From contig NZ_PXYG01000002.1 in NCBI RefSeq assembly GCF_003012775.1, positions 496,001 through 560,000 of the forward strand: DNA of 64,000 nt. Reading direction: 5' to 3'. Of the stretch, positions 7,775 through 17,051 are shown piece after piece. Made by a program: the position numbers and the translations under genes. The notes beneath the pieces were generated by a model. It searched no databases. It was not told the DNA's origin and saw only the letters and a list, made by a program, of their open reading frames with translations. The DNA is from Zobellella endophytica (GTDB lineage Bacteria; Pseudomonadota; Gammaproteobacteria; Enterobacterales; Aeromonadaceae). Every line of letters starts with the position of its first letter. Position 1 is the first letter of the stretch.

Positions 7775-9073
7775 GTGAAGAAACTCAATACCGCAACCGC
7801 ATCCTGGCAGGGCGGGCCGCAACTCGGCGGCATGCCGGCCCTGCTGTTTCTGGCCCTGGCGTTTTTCGTGCTGCTGTCCGGCTGGCAGGGCAGTCTGCCG
7901 CTGGGCATGGTCGGCGCCCTGGCGCTGATGTACGTGCTGGCCGTGCTGCTCAACGAGCTCGGTGAACGCATCCACCCGGTGCGCGAATACCTGGGCGGCG
8001 GTACCATCATCGCCATCTTCGGCTCCGCCGCCCTGTTCCAGTACCAACTGCTGCCGGCCCAGGCCGGCCAGGTGATCAGCGACTTCATGCAGCAGGGCGG
8101 TTTCCTCAACTTCTTTATCGCCAGCCTGGTCACCGGCTCGGTGTTCGGCATGAGCCGGGCGCTGCTGAAAAACGCCGCCATGCGCTACCTGCCGGTGATC
8201 CTGGGTGGCGTATGCACCGCCTTCCTCGCCGTCGGCCTGGTGGGGCTGCTACTCGGCGACGGCTTCAAGAGCGCGGTGCTGCTGATCGGCTTGCCGATCA
8301 TGGGCGGCGGCATGGGCGCCGGCGCCGTGCCGCTGGTGGAAATCCTGTCCGCTCCCCTGCAGCTGAGCAGCACCGAGTTGCTGTCGCGCATGGTGCCGGC
8401 GGTGGTCATCGCCAACACCCTGGCCATCGTGCTCGGCGGCCTGCTGCACCGGCTGGGCCGGCGCTACCCCTCGCTCACCGGCAACGGCCGGCTGATGGTC
8501 AGCGAGGAGAACACGCCGCCGGCGGAGCACAGCGCCGCGCCGTCGATGGAAACCCTCGGCATCGGCCTGTTCATCAGCCTGAGCATGTTCGTGCTCGGCT
8601 CGCTGCTTGGCCTGGTCATCCCCATGCATCCCTTCGCGCTGATGATCCTGAGCGTGGCCGTCATCAAGATTGCCGGCGTGCTGCCGCGGGCCTATGAGGA
8701 GGCCGCCGCCGGCTGGTACCAGTTCGTGGTTACCAACCTGACCGGGCCGCTGCTGGTCGGCATCGGCATCGCCTATACCGACATCAACGCCCTGCTGGAC
8801 GCGCTCTCCCTCAGCTACCTGTTGCTGGTCACGGTGACCGTGGTGGGCAGCGCCCTCGGCGCCGCCCTGGTCGGCCGGCTGGTCGGCTTCTACCCGATAG
8901 AGGCGGCGATCACCGGCAGCCTGTGCATGGCCAACATGGGCGGCACCGGCGACGTGGCGGTGCTGTCCGCCGCCCGCCGCATGCAGCTGATGCCCTTCGC
9001 CCAGATCTCGTCCCGCCTCGGCGGCGCCTTTATGCTGATCCTGGCCACCCTGATCATTTCCCTCTGGGCCTAG
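7775..9073 (+). CDS. 2-hydroxycarboxylate transporter (CitS/MaeN family)
   Basis: About 432 residues and many membrane helices. The two diagnostic re-entrant-loop regions of the 2HCT family are present: LPIMGGGMGAGAVPL in the first half and ANMGGTGDVAVLSAARRM in the second. Family members exchange or import malate, citrate or similar hydroxy acids with sodium or protons. A GTG start at 7775 is chosen because GGAG lies upstream and the earlier in-frame ATG (7739) gives an unusual leader. It is followed 35 bp later by the CitA/DcuS-type kinase gene, which probably controls it. The exact substrate cannot be read from sequence; malate or citrate is most likely. Confidence 0.9.
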   Translation: MKKLNTATASWQGGPQLGGMPALLFLALAFFVLLSGWQGSLPLGMVGALALMYVLAVLLNELGERIHPVREYLGGGTIIAIFGSAALFQYQLLPAQAGQVISDFMQQGGFLNFFIASLVTGSVFGMSRALLKNAAMRYLPVILGGVCTAFLAVGLVGLLLGDGFKSAVLLIGLPIMGGGMGAGAVPLVEILSAPLQLSSTELLSRMVPAVVIANTLAIVLGGLLHRLGRRYPSLTGNGRLMVSEENTPPAEHSAAPSMETLGIGLFISLSMFVLGSLLGLVIPMHPFALMILSVAVIKIAGVLPRAYEEAAAGWYQFVVTNLTGPLLVGIGIAYTDINALLDALSLSYLLLVTVTVVGSALGAALVGRLVGFYPIEAAITGSLCMANMGGTGDVAVLSAARRMQLMPFAQISSRLGGAFMLILATLIISLWA

Positions 9074-9108
9074 GTTACACTGGCGTTTTTGGGTAAAGGG
9101 TCCATGCC

Positions 9109-10707
9109 ATGAAACTGCGCCACCAGTTCGTCGCCCTGGCCATGCTGTTTTCCCTGCTGCTGGTGCTGGGCCTGGGCGCCCTGCTGGCGGTCCTGCTGCG
9201 CCAGCAGGTGGAGGCCAACCTGGCCGACAAGGGCCTGGCGCTGGCCCGGGTGCTGGCGCTGGATCCCCGGGTCGGCCAGGCGCTGCGCCGGGCGGACCCG
9301 GGTCTGCCCGGCTATGTGGAGCGGCTGCGCGCGCAAACCGGCGCCGCCTACCTGGTGGTGACCGACCGCCAGGGACTGCGGCTGAGCCACCCGGTGCCCG
9401 CCGCAATCGGCGAGCCCTTCCGCGGCGACGACCTCTGGCCCACGCTGCGCCAGGGCCGGCAGCACTGCTCCCGCTGGCAAGGCACCCTGGGTCCCTCCAT
9501 CCGCTGCTTCGCCCCCGTGCCCGGCGCCGACGGTGCCCCGCTCGGCGCCGTGGCGGTCGGCTTCCTGCAGGGCCAGCTCACCCGGCTCTACCGGGATCAA
9601 ATCGGGCTGATGGCCGCCGCCATCGGCGCCATACTGCTGCTCGGCGGCCTGCTCGGTGGCCTGCTGCTGCGCCGGCTGCGCCGCACCCTGCTTGATCTGG
9701 AGCCGGAATACATCGCCCGCCAGTTCGCCCAGCAGGAACTGGTGCTGGAAAGCATCGCCGAGGGCATCCTGGCGCTGGATCGAGAAGAGCGGCTGACCAG
9801 CCTCAACAGCGCCGCCTTTTACCAGCTGCGCCTGCCGCTGCTGCGCAAGGCCGATGCCCTGGGCCGGCCGCTGGCCGCCCTGCTGCCCGAACTGGCCCGC
9901 TGCCTGCAGCAGGCCCCGGCCGATGTCCCCTTCCGCTTTCAGGTACTGGGGCAAGGCTACCAGGGCCAGTGGCTGCCCATCCGGCGGCAGCAGCACCAGG
10001 TCGGCAAGCTGCTGACCTTCAGCCGGCCGGAGGCCGCCTCCGGCCTGTCCCACCAGTTGACCCACCTGCAGCAATACGCCGAGCTGCTGCGCATGCAGAC
10101 CCACGAATACGCCAACAAGCTCAACAGCCTGTCCGGCCTGCTGCAGCTGGGCCACGTGGCCGAGGCGGTGGAGATGATCCAGCAGGAAACCGAGGACTAC
10201 CAGGCCCTGTTGCAGGATCTGCTGCGCACCATCGCCGACAAGCCGGTGGCCGGGCTGATCCTGGCCAAGTTCAGCCGGGCCCGGGAGCTGGGCGTCGCGT
10301 TCCGGCTCGATCCGGACAGCTGCCTGGCCGCCTGCGACAGCCATCTGTCGGCCAGCCTGATCACCCTGATCGGCAACCTGCTCGACAACGGCATGAGCGC
10401 CGCCTGGGCCAACCGGCAGCATCGCGCGCCCCGGGTGCTGCTGTCCCTGAGTGATTTCGGCAAGCGCCTGATCATCGAGGTGGAAGACAGTGGCACCGGA
10501 GTGGACGAGGCTATCGCCGACCAGCTGTTCGACTACGGCGTCACCGGCCAGGGCGGCGATCACGGCGTCGGCCTCTACCTGGTGAAGGAAACGGCCGGGC
10601 GTCTGGGCGGCACCCTGGAATGGCGCCGGACGGCGGAAGGCTTTACCCTGTTCGGTATCTATATCGACAAGAGCGGACTCACCGACAGCACATGGAACCC
10701 ATCGTAA
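9109..10707 (+). CDS. CitA/DcuS-family sensor histidine kinase
   Basis: 532 residues. Two membrane helices flank a periplasmic single-Cache sensor domain (about 30-160). A cytoplasmic PAS-like region follows (LESIAEGILALDREERL), then a SpoOB-type dimerisation helix with the phospho-accepting His in RMQTHEYANKLNSLSG, and an HATPase domain (NLLDNGMSAAW; DSGTGVDEA; GVGLYLVKETAGRLGG). This is the architecture of citrate/C4-dicarboxylate sensors. It lies between the 2-hydroxycarboxylate transporter and its response regulator, overlapping the latter by 16 bp, so it most likely senses the transporter's substrate outside the cell. Confidence 0.92.
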   Translation: MKLRHQFVALAMLFSLLLVLGLGALLAVLLRQQVEANLADKGLALARVLALDPRVGQALRRADPGLPGYVERLRAQTGAAYLVVTDRQGLRLSHPVPAAIGEPFRGDDLWPTLRQGRQHCSRWQGTLGPSIRCFAPVPGADGAPLGAVAVGFLQGQLTRLYRDQIGLMAAAIGAILLLGGLLGGLLLRRLRRTLLDLEPEYIARQFAQQELVLESIAEGILALDREERLTSLNSAAFYQLRLPLLRKADALGRPLAALLPELARCLQQAPADVPFRFQVLGQGYQGQWLPIRRQQHQVGKLLTFSRPEAASGLSHQLTHLQQYAELLRMQTHEYANKLNSLSGLLQLGHVAEAVEMIQQETEDYQALLQDLLRTIADKPVAGLILAKFSRARELGVAFRLDPDSCLAACDSHLSASLITLIGNLLDNGMSAAWANRQHRAPRVLLSLSDFGKRLIIEVEDSGTGVDEAIADQLFDYGVTGQGGDHGVGLYLVKETAGRLGGTLEWRRTAEGFTLFGIYIDKSGLTDSTWNPS

Positions 10708-11378
10708 CCCTGATCGTCGAGGACGATCCCAGAGTGGGCCGCATCCTGCAGGAAGTGGTCGGCACCACCCCCGGCTTCCGGGTGCTGGGCCGGGCCGAGA
10801 CCCTGGCCGAGGCCGGGCTGATGCTGACGGCGGGAATGCCCGAGCTGCTGCTGGTAGACCTGTCGCTGCCCGACGGCTCCGGCCTGGACTGGCTCGAGGA
10901 GCAGCGCCGCGCCGGGCTGAACGCCGGCATCATCATGATCACCGCCGCCGACGACGTGGCCACGGTGCAACGGGCGCTCAACACCGGGGTGTTCGACTAC
11001 ATCATCAAGCCGCTGCGCCTGGCCCGCATCCAGCAGAGCCTGGCCGATCTGCGCGCCTTCCACACCCGGCTGCGCCAGCCGTCCAGCCTGGATCAGGGCA
11101 CTCTGGACCAGATGCTGGGCAAACACCGCCCGGGCGGCGAGCCCCAGCGCAGCACCCCCAAGGGCATCGACGCCCTCACCCTGCGCCAGGTCGAGCAGCT
11201 GTTCGAGTCCGCCCCCGACGAGGGCTTCTCCGCCGACGCGGTGGCCCAGCGGCTGTCCATGAGCCGCACCACGGCCCGCCGCTATCTGGAATACCTGGAA
11301 TCGGAAGACCGGCTGCGGATCAGCCTGCACTACGGCAGCCGGGGCCGGCCCGAGCGGATCTACCGCCGCCAGCCCTGA
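10692..11378 (+). CDS. CitB/DcuR-family response regulator
   Basis: 228 residues. The receiver domain carries Asp11-Asp12, phospho-acceptor Asp56 (LLLVDLSLPDGSG) and Lys in IIKPLRL. A C-terminal helix-turn-helix region follows (FSADAVAQRLSMSRTTARRYLEYL), typical of the CitB/DcuR class. Start ATG 10692 is inside the end of the kinase gene. The longer frame open from 10620 overlaps kinase sequence and is not needed. It should activate the adjacent transporter gene; the AT-rich stretch at 7660-7685 upstream of the transporter is a plausible target but no site was defined. Confidence 0.92.
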   Translation: MEPIVTLIVEDDPRVGRILQEVVGTTPGFRVLGRAETLAEAGLMLTAGMPELLLVDLSLPDGSGLDWLEEQRRAGLNAGIIMITAADDVATVQRALNTGVFDYIIKPLRLARIQQSLADLRAFHTRLRQPSSLDQGTLDQMLGKHRPGGEPQRSTPKGIDALTLRQVEQLFESAPDEGFSADAVAQRLSMSRTTARRYLEYLESEDRLRISLHYGSRGRPERIYRRQP

Positions 11379-11382
11379 GGGC

Positions 11383-12249
11383 TCAGCCGCGCAGGCTGGA
11401 CGGCGCCCGGCCGGTGCCCAGGCGGAAACGATGGGCCAGGTGGCTGGCGGAGCTGAAGCCGCAGCGCAGGGCAATCTCGCTCAGCGGCAGCGCCGTGGTG
11501 CGCAACAGGCTCTGCGCCCGTTCCAGCCGGCGCGACAGCACATACTGGTGCGGCGTCATGCCCTGGCTCTGGCGGAACATGCGCGCGAAATGGAACTCGC
11601 TCAGGTTCACCTGGGCAGCCAGGTCGCGCAGCGGCAGCGATTGCTCCAGGTGGGCTTCGATGTAGTCCAGCACCCGGCGCAGTTGGTAGGGCGCCAGCCC
11701 CCCGACGACCCTGGGCGGGGCCCAGCGGTACTGGGTGTAGTGCCGGAGCAGGTGGCTCAGCAGCAGGGTGACGGCACTGCCCAATGCCAGCCGGTCGCCG
11801 TTGTCGTGCCAGTCCAGATCGAGCAGGAACTGGCGGTACAGGCCGGCGATGCGGTCGTCCGCGGCGAAGGTGCGCTCGTCCAGCAGCAGGCCGGCGGGGG
11901 ACTTGTCCCACACCCGTTCGGCCAGCTCGCGCAAGTGCCGATCGGTGAAATAGAGGTGCACGAATTCCAGGGGGCCGCGGATATCCCAGGTGGACTCGTG
12001 CTCGGCGGGCATCAGGCAAAACCGGTCCGGGCCGCCGCCGTTGCGCCAGCCGTCGCCGGTCTTGCGATAGGATTCGTAGCCGTCGGCCACATAGAGGCTC
12101 AAGGTATGGTGACTGGCCTTGTCCAGGTCGATATAGTCCTGGTCGTTGTACCAGCGCGCCAGGGCGATGTCGTCGCCGAGGGTGGCGGCATTCCTGTTCA
12201 CGGCCTTGTGCCGGCTCAGGCGGTCGAATACATCATAATGCGCGCTCAC
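11383..12249 (-). CDS. AraC-family transcriptional regulator
   Basis: 288 residues from a GTG at 12249 preceded by GGAGG five bases upstream. A cupin-like N-terminal sensing domain (about 1-170) is followed by a C-terminal double helix-turn-helix: LPLRDLAAQVNLSEFHFARMF and LPLSEIALRCGFSSASHLAHRF. The longer frame open to 12402 lacks a ribosome-binding site. It is divergent from an EamA-type exporter gene, with a shared upstream region of 186 bp, so it probably controls that gene. The effector is unknown. Its 3' end lies 4 bp from that of the converging response-regulator gene. Confidence 0.88.
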   Translation of the reverse strand: MSAHYDVFDRLSRHKAVNRNAATLGDDIALARWYNDQDYIDLDKASHHTLSLYVADGYESYRKTGDGWRNGGGPDRFCLMPAEHESTWDIRGPLEFVHLYFTDRHLRELAERVWDKSPAGLLLDERTFAADDRIAGLYRQFLLDLDWHDNGDRLALGSAVTLLLSHLLRHYTQYRWAPPRVVGGLAPYQLRRVLDYIEAHLEQSLPLRDLAAQVNLSEFHFARMFRQSQGMTPHQYVLSRRLERAQSLLRTTALPLSEIALRCGFSSASHLAHRFRLGTGRAPSSLRG

Positions 12250-12435
12250 ATTGTCCTCCGGTGACGGCGTTCGGCGGCCCTTGATGATATCTCCCCGGCG
12301 CGGGCGCGCCAAGACGGGCGGCGGCCCCGGTACAAAAAAGCGCAAGAATCTGCAACCGGAGCGCAAGAAGCTGGGCGCGGGCCGCCCCGCCGGCTGGCAC
12401 ACTGAAGGCCTGAACCACCACCGGAAAAGTTACCC

Positions 12436-13335
12436 ATGAATATCGTCCTCTACAGCCTCACCGTCCTGATCTGGGGCACCACCTGGATCGCCATCACCTT
12501 CCAGCTGGGCGAGGTGCCGGTACCTCAGTCGGTGTTCTACCGCTTCGCCCTGGCCGCCCTGGTGCTGCTGCTGGTGCTGCGGCTCACCGGCCGGCTGCGC
12601 CGTATCGGCCTGCAGGATCACCTGTTCTGCGCCCTGCAGGGGCTGTGCGTGTTCTGCCTCAACTTCTATCTGTTTTATACCGCCACCGGCTACATCACCA
12701 GCGGCCTGAACTCGGTGGTGTTCTCCATGTCGGTGCTGTTCAACGCCGTCAACGGGGTTATCTTCTTCCGCCAGCCGCTGACCCGCCGGCTGGTGCTGGC
12801 CGCCGCCCTCGGCCTGGCCGGCATGCTCTGCCTGTTCTGGCCCGATATCCGTGGCCAGAGCCTGAACGGCACCGTGCTGCTCGGCCTCGGCTGCTCCCTG
12901 CTCGGCACCTACGGCTTCTCCCTCGGCAACATGCTGAGCCTGCGCCATCAGCGGCGGGGGCTGGACGTCTGGTCCACCAACGCCTATGCCATGGGCTACG
13001 GCGCCCTGCTGATGCTGCTGATCGCCCTGACCGGCGGCGAGCCCCTGGTGCTGGATACCTCGCCCGGCTACCTGGGGGCGCTGCTCTATCTCGCCATCGT
13101 CGGCTCTGTGGTCGGCTTCGGGGTCTACTTCGCCCTGGTCGGACGCATCGGCGCCGGCCAGGCGGCCTACGCCACCCTGCTGTTTCCCTTGGTAGCGTTG
13201 GCCATTTCCACCCTGTTCGAAGGCTATCGCTGGACGCCGCCGGCGTTGCTCGGGCTGGCGCTGATCCTGGTGGGCAATGGCGTGATGTTCTATCGCAGGC
13301 GGGAACCGTCGCTGCCGCAGGCGGAGCGGGTATAA
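12436..13335 (+). CDS. EamA/DMT-superfamily transporter
   Basis: 299 residues, about ten hydrophobic segments arranged as two EamA repeats. It begins MNIVLYSLTVLIWGTTWIAI with the WGTTW motif typical of the family. These proteins usually export amino acids or other metabolites. It is divergent from the AraC-type gene, which is probably its regulator. A 12-bp-stem GC hairpin follows its stop codon. Substrate unknown. Confidence 0.88.
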   Translation: MNIVLYSLTVLIWGTTWIAITFQLGEVPVPQSVFYRFALAALVLLLVLRLTGRLRRIGLQDHLFCALQGLCVFCLNFYLFYTATGYITSGLNSVVFSMSVLFNAVNGVIFFRQPLTRRLVLAAALGLAGMLCLFWPDIRGQSLNGTVLLGLGCSLLGTYGFSLGNMLSLRHQRRGLDVWSTNAYAMGYGALLMLLIALTGGEPLVLDTSPGYLGALLYLAIVGSVVGFGVYFALVGRIGAGQAAYATLLFPLVALAISTLFEGYRWTPPALLGLALILVGNGVMFYRRREPSLPQAERV

Positions 13336-13352
13336 CTGGGCGGAAGGGAAAG

Positions 13353-13380
13353 TGCGGGGGCCCGCCGTCGGGCCCCCGCA
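13353..13380. terminator. GC-rich hairpin between converging genes
   Basis: Perfect inverted repeat: TGCGGGGGCCCG, loop CCGT, CGGGCCCCCGCA. It lies between the EamA transporter (plus) and the DUF2750 gene (minus), whose stop is 8 bp further on. No U-tract follows on either strand, so termination efficiency is uncertain. Confidence 0.6.
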
Positions 13381-13387
13381 GCGGTGA

Positions 13388-13738
13388 TCAGGCCAGATCC
13401 TTCACCAGCTCGAGCACGTCCAGCTCGATGCCGTCCAGCTCTTCATCCCAGTTGGGACCGATGCGCACGCCGTCTTCCGACAGATCTTCCACCCACACTT
13501 CCAGAAACTCGGCCAGGGTGATCTCGAAGGGTTCGTACTCGGCCCACTCGTCCACGCACTGCACCTTGGCTTCGGCGGCGGTGGACCAGACCGGCATCAC
13601 TTCGGTATCTTCGAACTCGCTGGAATCGCAGACCACCCACTCGTCCCCGAAACGCAGCCCCCACATCACCCGGTTGGCTTTCACTTCATCGATAAAACGC
13701 TGGTAGTTTTGTTGGTGGCTGTCGCTCATCTTGTTCAC
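13388..13738 (-). CDS. DUF2750 domain-containing protein
   Basis: 116 residues, acidic, no signal peptide or membrane segment. It matches the DUF2750 pattern by its centre, WVVCDSSEFEDTEVMPVWSTAAEA, and an acidic C-terminus. The family is widespread in gammaproteobacteria and has no established function. A second in-frame ATG four codons in (MSDSHQQ) may be the true start. It is divergent from pncA across an AT-rich 135-bp region. Confidence 0.75.
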   Translation of the reverse strand: MNKMSDSHQQNYQRFIDEVKANRVMWGLRFGDEWVVCDSSEFEDTEVMPVWSTAAEAKVQCVDEWAEYEPFEITLAEFLEVWVEDLSEDGVRIGPNWDEELDGIELDVLELVKDLA

Positions 13739-13873
13739 CTTTGGCTGATAATGGGGAGAGAGCCCCCGATGGGGCGATACTGAACCAAATCAACTTTAGA
13801 CTCAATCAAAACAATATTAACAGAGTGCTACACCGGCCCTCCCGGGCCCATACTTAACCATAGGAGGTGGAGC

Positions 13874-14524
13874 ATGAAATTACCCGCCAAACACCGCGTC
13901 GCCAGCCTGGATGTCGACGCCCAGTACACCTTTACCCCGGTCTGCCCGGACGAGCTGCCGGTGCCCGAGGGCGACCGGATCGCCGACGAGCTCAACCGCC
14001 AGGCGGCCTTTGCCGGCTACCGCCTCGGCTCCAAGGACGCCCACTCGCCCCGGGCGCTGTGGCTCAGCAGCGATACCGAGCCGCCCTTCAGCCCGATCAC
14101 CGGCGCGGACAACATGGACATCCGCTGGCCGCGCCATGCGGTACCCGGCACCAGGGGTTTCGAGCTGCTGGCCGGCCTGCCCCATCCCGCCGATTACGAC
14201 TTCTTCGTGTGGAAGGGGGTGGAGCCGGACATGCACCCCTACGGCGCCTGCTACCACGACCTGGCCGAGCGCCAGAGCACCGGCCTGGTCGAGTTCCTGC
14301 GCTGCAACCAGGTCAATACCGTGCTGGTGGGCGGCCTGGCCACCGACTACTGCGTACGCAAGACGGTGCTGCAGTTGCTGGCGGCGGGCTTCGAGGTGGT
14401 GGTCAACCGCTCCGCCATCCGCGGCGTGGCCGACGACAGCAGCCGCCACGCCATCGCCGAGATGATCCAGCTGGGCGCCCATTTCGTGCACGACAGCGAC
14501 CAGCTGGAGCAGGCCGATGACTGA
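13874..14524 (+). CDS. pncA: Nicotinamidase, isochorismatase family
   Basis: 216 residues. It hydrolyses nicotinamide to nicotinate in NAD salvage. The catalytic triad is recognisable: Asp15 (LDVDAQYTF), Lys114 (FVWKGVE) and Cys160 (GGLATDYCVRKT). Metal-binding residues are in SKDAHSPRALW. The start is preceded by TAGGAGGTGGAGC. Its last 8 bp overlap pncB, which uses the product, so the two form a translationally coupled pair. It resembles the Vibrio/Pseudomonas nicotinamidase form rather than the compact E. coli one. Confidence 0.92.
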   Translation: MKLPAKHRVASLDVDAQYTFTPVCPDELPVPEGDRIADELNRQAAFAGYRLGSKDAHSPRALWLSSDTEPPFSPITGADNMDIRWPRHAVPGTRGFELLAGLPHPADYDFFVWKGVEPDMHPYGACYHDLAERQSTGLVEFLRCNQVNTVLVGGLATDYCVRKTVLQLLAAGFEVVVNRSAIRGVADDSSRHAIAEMIQLGAHFVHDSDQLEQADD

Positions 14525-15695
14525 GCCCGTGATCCGCTCCCTGCTCGACACCGACCTGTACAAATACACCATGATGCAGACGGTACTGCACCAGCACCCG
14601 GCGGCGGCGGTGGAATACAAATTTCATTGCCGCACCCCCGGCATCGATTTCACCGACTGCCTCGGGGACATTCGCCGGGAAATCGAACGGCTGTGCCAGC
14701 TGCGGCTGACCGAAGACGAGCTCGGTTACCTGGCCGGACTCGACTATATCAAGCCCGACTTCATCCACTTCCTGCGACTGTTCCGGCTCGATCCGCGCTT
14801 TGTCCGGCTCGACTGCCGGCAAGGCGAGCTGGAGCTGCGCATCCAGGGCCCCTGGCTGCACACCATACTGTTCGAGGTGCCGCTGCTGGCCATCATCAGC
14901 GAGATCTACTGCCGGCGGCATCACCCCGCCCCGGACTGGGAGCAGGCCCGCGCCCGGCTGCAGCGGAAAATCGACCTGGTGAGCGACGGCGAACACCACC
15001 AGGGGTTCCATTTTTCCGATTTCGGCACCCGCCGCCGTTTTTCCCGCCGCTGGCACCAGGAGGTAGTGACCCAGCTGAGCCGGCAACTGCCCAGGCAGTT
15101 CGTCGGCACCAGCAACCTGCATCTGGCCCGCCGCCTGGGGCTGCTGCCCGTCGGCACCATGGCCCACGAGTTCCTGCAGGCCTTCCAGGCGCTGGGCCCC
15201 CGGCTTATCGACAGCCAGAAGGCGGCGCTGGAGGCCTGGGTGCACGAATACCGCGGCCGTCTGGGCTACGCCCTGACCGACGTGGTGGGCATGGACGCCT
15301 TCCTGCGCGACTTCGACCTCTACTTCGCCAAGCTGTTCGACGGCCTGCGCCAGGACTCGGGCGATCCCATCGAGTGGACCCTGAAGGCGCTGGCCCACTA
15401 CCGCCGGCTGAAGATAGATCCGCGTACCAAGCACCTGGTGTACAGCGACAGCCTGACCATGGCCCGGGCGCTGGAAATCTACCAGCGCTTTCGCGGCGAC
15501 TGCACCATGGCCTTCGGCATCGGCACCCACCTCACCAACGACGTGGCGGCGGCCCCGCTCAACATGGTGATCAAGATGATCGCCTGCAACGGCCAGGCGG
15601 TGGCCAAGCTGTCCGACAGCCCGGGCAAGACGATGTGCGAAGACCCGGACTACCTGGCCTACCTGGCCCGGGTGTTCCGGGTCGCGGCGCCCTGA
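14517..15695 (+). CDS. pncB: Nicotinate phosphoribosyltransferase
   Basis: 392 residues, the usual length. It converts nicotinate and PRPP to nicotinate mononucleotide using ATP. Conserved stretches include LLDTDLYKYTMMQ at the N-terminus, GFHFSDFGTRRRFS, the QFVGTSNLHLA segment, and IEWTLKALAHYRRL before the phosphate-binding region SDSLTMARAL and FGIGTHLTND. It follows pncA with an 8-bp overlap and completes the nicotinamide salvage step. Confidence 0.96.
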   Translation: MTEPVIRSLLDTDLYKYTMMQTVLHQHPAAAVEYKFHCRTPGIDFTDCLGDIRREIERLCQLRLTEDELGYLAGLDYIKPDFIHFLRLFRLDPRFVRLDCRQGELELRIQGPWLHTILFEVPLLAIISEIYCRRHHPAPDWEQARARLQRKIDLVSDGEHHQGFHFSDFGTRRRFSRRWHQEVVTQLSRQLPRQFVGTSNLHLARRLGLLPVGTMAHEFLQAFQALGPRLIDSQKAALEAWVHEYRGRLGYALTDVVGMDAFLRDFDLYFAKLFDGLRQDSGDPIEWTLKALAHYRRLKIDPRTKHLVYSDSLTMARALEIYQRFRGDCTMAFGIGTHLTNDVAAAPLNMVIKMIACNGQAVAKLSDSPGKTMCEDPDYLAYLARVFRVAAP

Positions 15696-15720
15696 ATCCC
15701 GGGGCGACGCCGCCGGATGG

Positions 15721-15738
15721 TGTAAACTTAATGTTACA
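15721..15738. promoter_or_regulatory. TyrR/PhhR-type box upstream of phhA
   Basis: TGTAAA CTTAAT GTTACA matches the TyrR consensus TGTAAA-N6-TTTACA at 11 of 12 fixed positions. It lies 93 bp before the phhA start, where TyrR-family activators act. PhhR of Pseudomonas controls phenylalanine hydroxylase through such boxes. No tyrR-like gene is in the window. Confidence 0.6.
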
Positions 15739-15830
15739 AAGGAGATGAACCCGAGGACGGCGGCCACCTTCTAAATAGTATGCCGGCTCTCTAGATTAGG
15801 GGGCCAAGACGCTTTGAGGAGGGAGCAGCA

Positions 15831-16628
15831 ATGAAAGCGACCCAGTATGTGGCCCGCCAAGCCGGGCCGGACGGAATTATCCATTACAGCGCCGAAGAAG
15901 ATGCCATCTGGCAAACCCTGATCGAACGCCAGCTGGCCTGCGTGGCCGGCCGCGCCTGCGATGAATACATGGCGGGCCTGACCCGGCTGCAACTGCCGCG
16001 GGAGGGCATCCCCCAGCTCGGCGACATCAACCGGGTGCTGGAGCCCGCCACCGGCTGGCGGGTAAGCCGGGTACCGGCGCTGATTTCCTTCGATCATTTC
16101 TTCGAGCTGCTGGCCGACCGGCGCTTTCCGGTGGCCACCTTTATCCGCAGCCGCCAGGAGCTGGACTACCTGCAGGAGCCGGACATCTTCCACGAGATCT
16201 TCGGCCACTGCCCGCTGCTGACCAACCCGGCCTTCGCCCGCTTTACCCACACCTACGGCCGGCTCGGGCTCGCCGCCAACCCGCAGGACAGGATCTTCCT
16301 GGCCCGGCTGTACTGGTTTACCGTGGAGTTCGGCCTGCTCGATACCCCGACCGGACGACGCATCTACGGCGGCGGTATCCTCTCCTCTCCCGGTGAAACC
16401 CATTACGCCTTCGAGTCGCCCAAGCCGGAGTTCCGCCCCTTCAACATCCTGGACGTACTGCGCACTCCCTATCGCATCGACATCATGCAGCCCATCTACT
16501 ACGTGCTGGACTCCATCGACGACCTGTTCCATATCGCCGAGATGGACATCATGGCCAAGGTAAACGAGGCCAAGGCCCTGGGGCTGTTCGCCCCCACCTT
16601 TCCCCCGAAACAACAACAAGCCAGTTAA
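15831..16628 (+). CDS. phhA: Phenylalanine 4-hydroxylase
   Basis: 265 residues, bacterial monomeric type. It converts phenylalanine to tyrosine with tetrahydropterin and oxygen. The iron ligands are His121 and His126 in [14 protein letters not shown] and Glu166 in [19 protein letters not shown] ribosome-binding site precedes ATG 15831. It is followed 10 bp later by phhB, which regenerates the cofactor. With 4-hydroxyphenylpyruvate dioxygenase at 34.6-35.7 kb it supplies the first and third steps of phenylalanine degradation. A TyrR-like box lies upstream. Confidence 0.97.
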   Translation: MKATQYVARQAGPDGIIHYSAEEDAIWQTLIERQLACVAGRACDEYMAGLTRLQLPREGIPQLGDINRVLEPATGWRVSRVPALISFDHFFELLADRRFPVATFIRSRQELDYLQEPDIFHEIFGHCPLLTNPAFARFTHTYGRLGLAANPQDRIFLARLYWFTVEFGLLDTPTGRRIYGGGILSSPGETHYAFESPKPEFRPFNILDVLRTPYRIDIMQPIYYVLDSIDDLFHIAEMDIMAKVNEAKALGLFAPTFPPKQQQAS

Positions 16629-16638
16629 AGGAGTGAAC

Positions 16639-16980
16639 ATGACCGCACTTGCCCAACAACACTGCGAGGCCTGCCGCGCCGATGCCCCCAGGGTCGGCGA
16701 TGACGAGCTGGCGGCCCTGATGAAGGATCTTCCCGACTGGACGCCGGTGGCGCGGGACGGGGTGCTGCAGCTGGAGCGGGAGTACAAATTCAAGAACTTC
16801 AAGCTGGCCTGGGCCTTCGCCGACAAGGTGGCGGAGCTGGCCGAGAGCGAATTCCACCACCCCACCATCACCCTGGAATGGGGCAAGGTCACCGTGACCT
16901 GGTGGACTCATGCCATCAACGGCCTGCACCGCAATGACTTTATCATGGCGGCCAGGACCGATACCCTGCTGGAAGGCTGA
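16639..16980 (+). CDS. phhB: Pterin-4a-carbinolamine dehydratase
   Basis: 113 residues. It dehydrates the pterin carbinolamine formed by phenylalanine hydroxylase. The family motif [23 protein letters not shown] is complete, including the paired His residues. ATG 16639 is preceded by AAAGGAG; a GTG at 16633 is within that site and is rejected. It is co-transcribed with phhA. Confidence 0.95.
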   Translation: MTALAQQHCEACRADAPRVGDDELAALMKDLPDWTPVARDGVLQLEREYKFKNFKLAWAFADKVAELAESEFHHPTITLEWGKVTVTWWTHAINGLHRNDFIMAARTDTLLEG

Positions 16981-17002
16981 AAACCGGAAGCTGGAAGAGA
17001 AT

Positions 17003-17046
17003 AAAGGAGTCGGGGTCAATTTTAAAAATTGACCCCGACTCCTTTT
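17003..17046. terminator. Long perfect palindrome between phhB and META lipoprotein genes
   Basis: AAAGGAGTCGGGGTCAATTT and its inverted partner meet around a TTAAAA centre and end in CCTTTT, giving a stem of about 20 bp. It lies between converging genes and has A and T flanks suited to bidirectional termination. The sequence GGAGTCGGGGTCAA is also reminiscent of mobile repetitive palindromes, so a repeat-derived terminator is possible. Confidence 0.7.
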
Positions 17047-17051
17047 GATAT

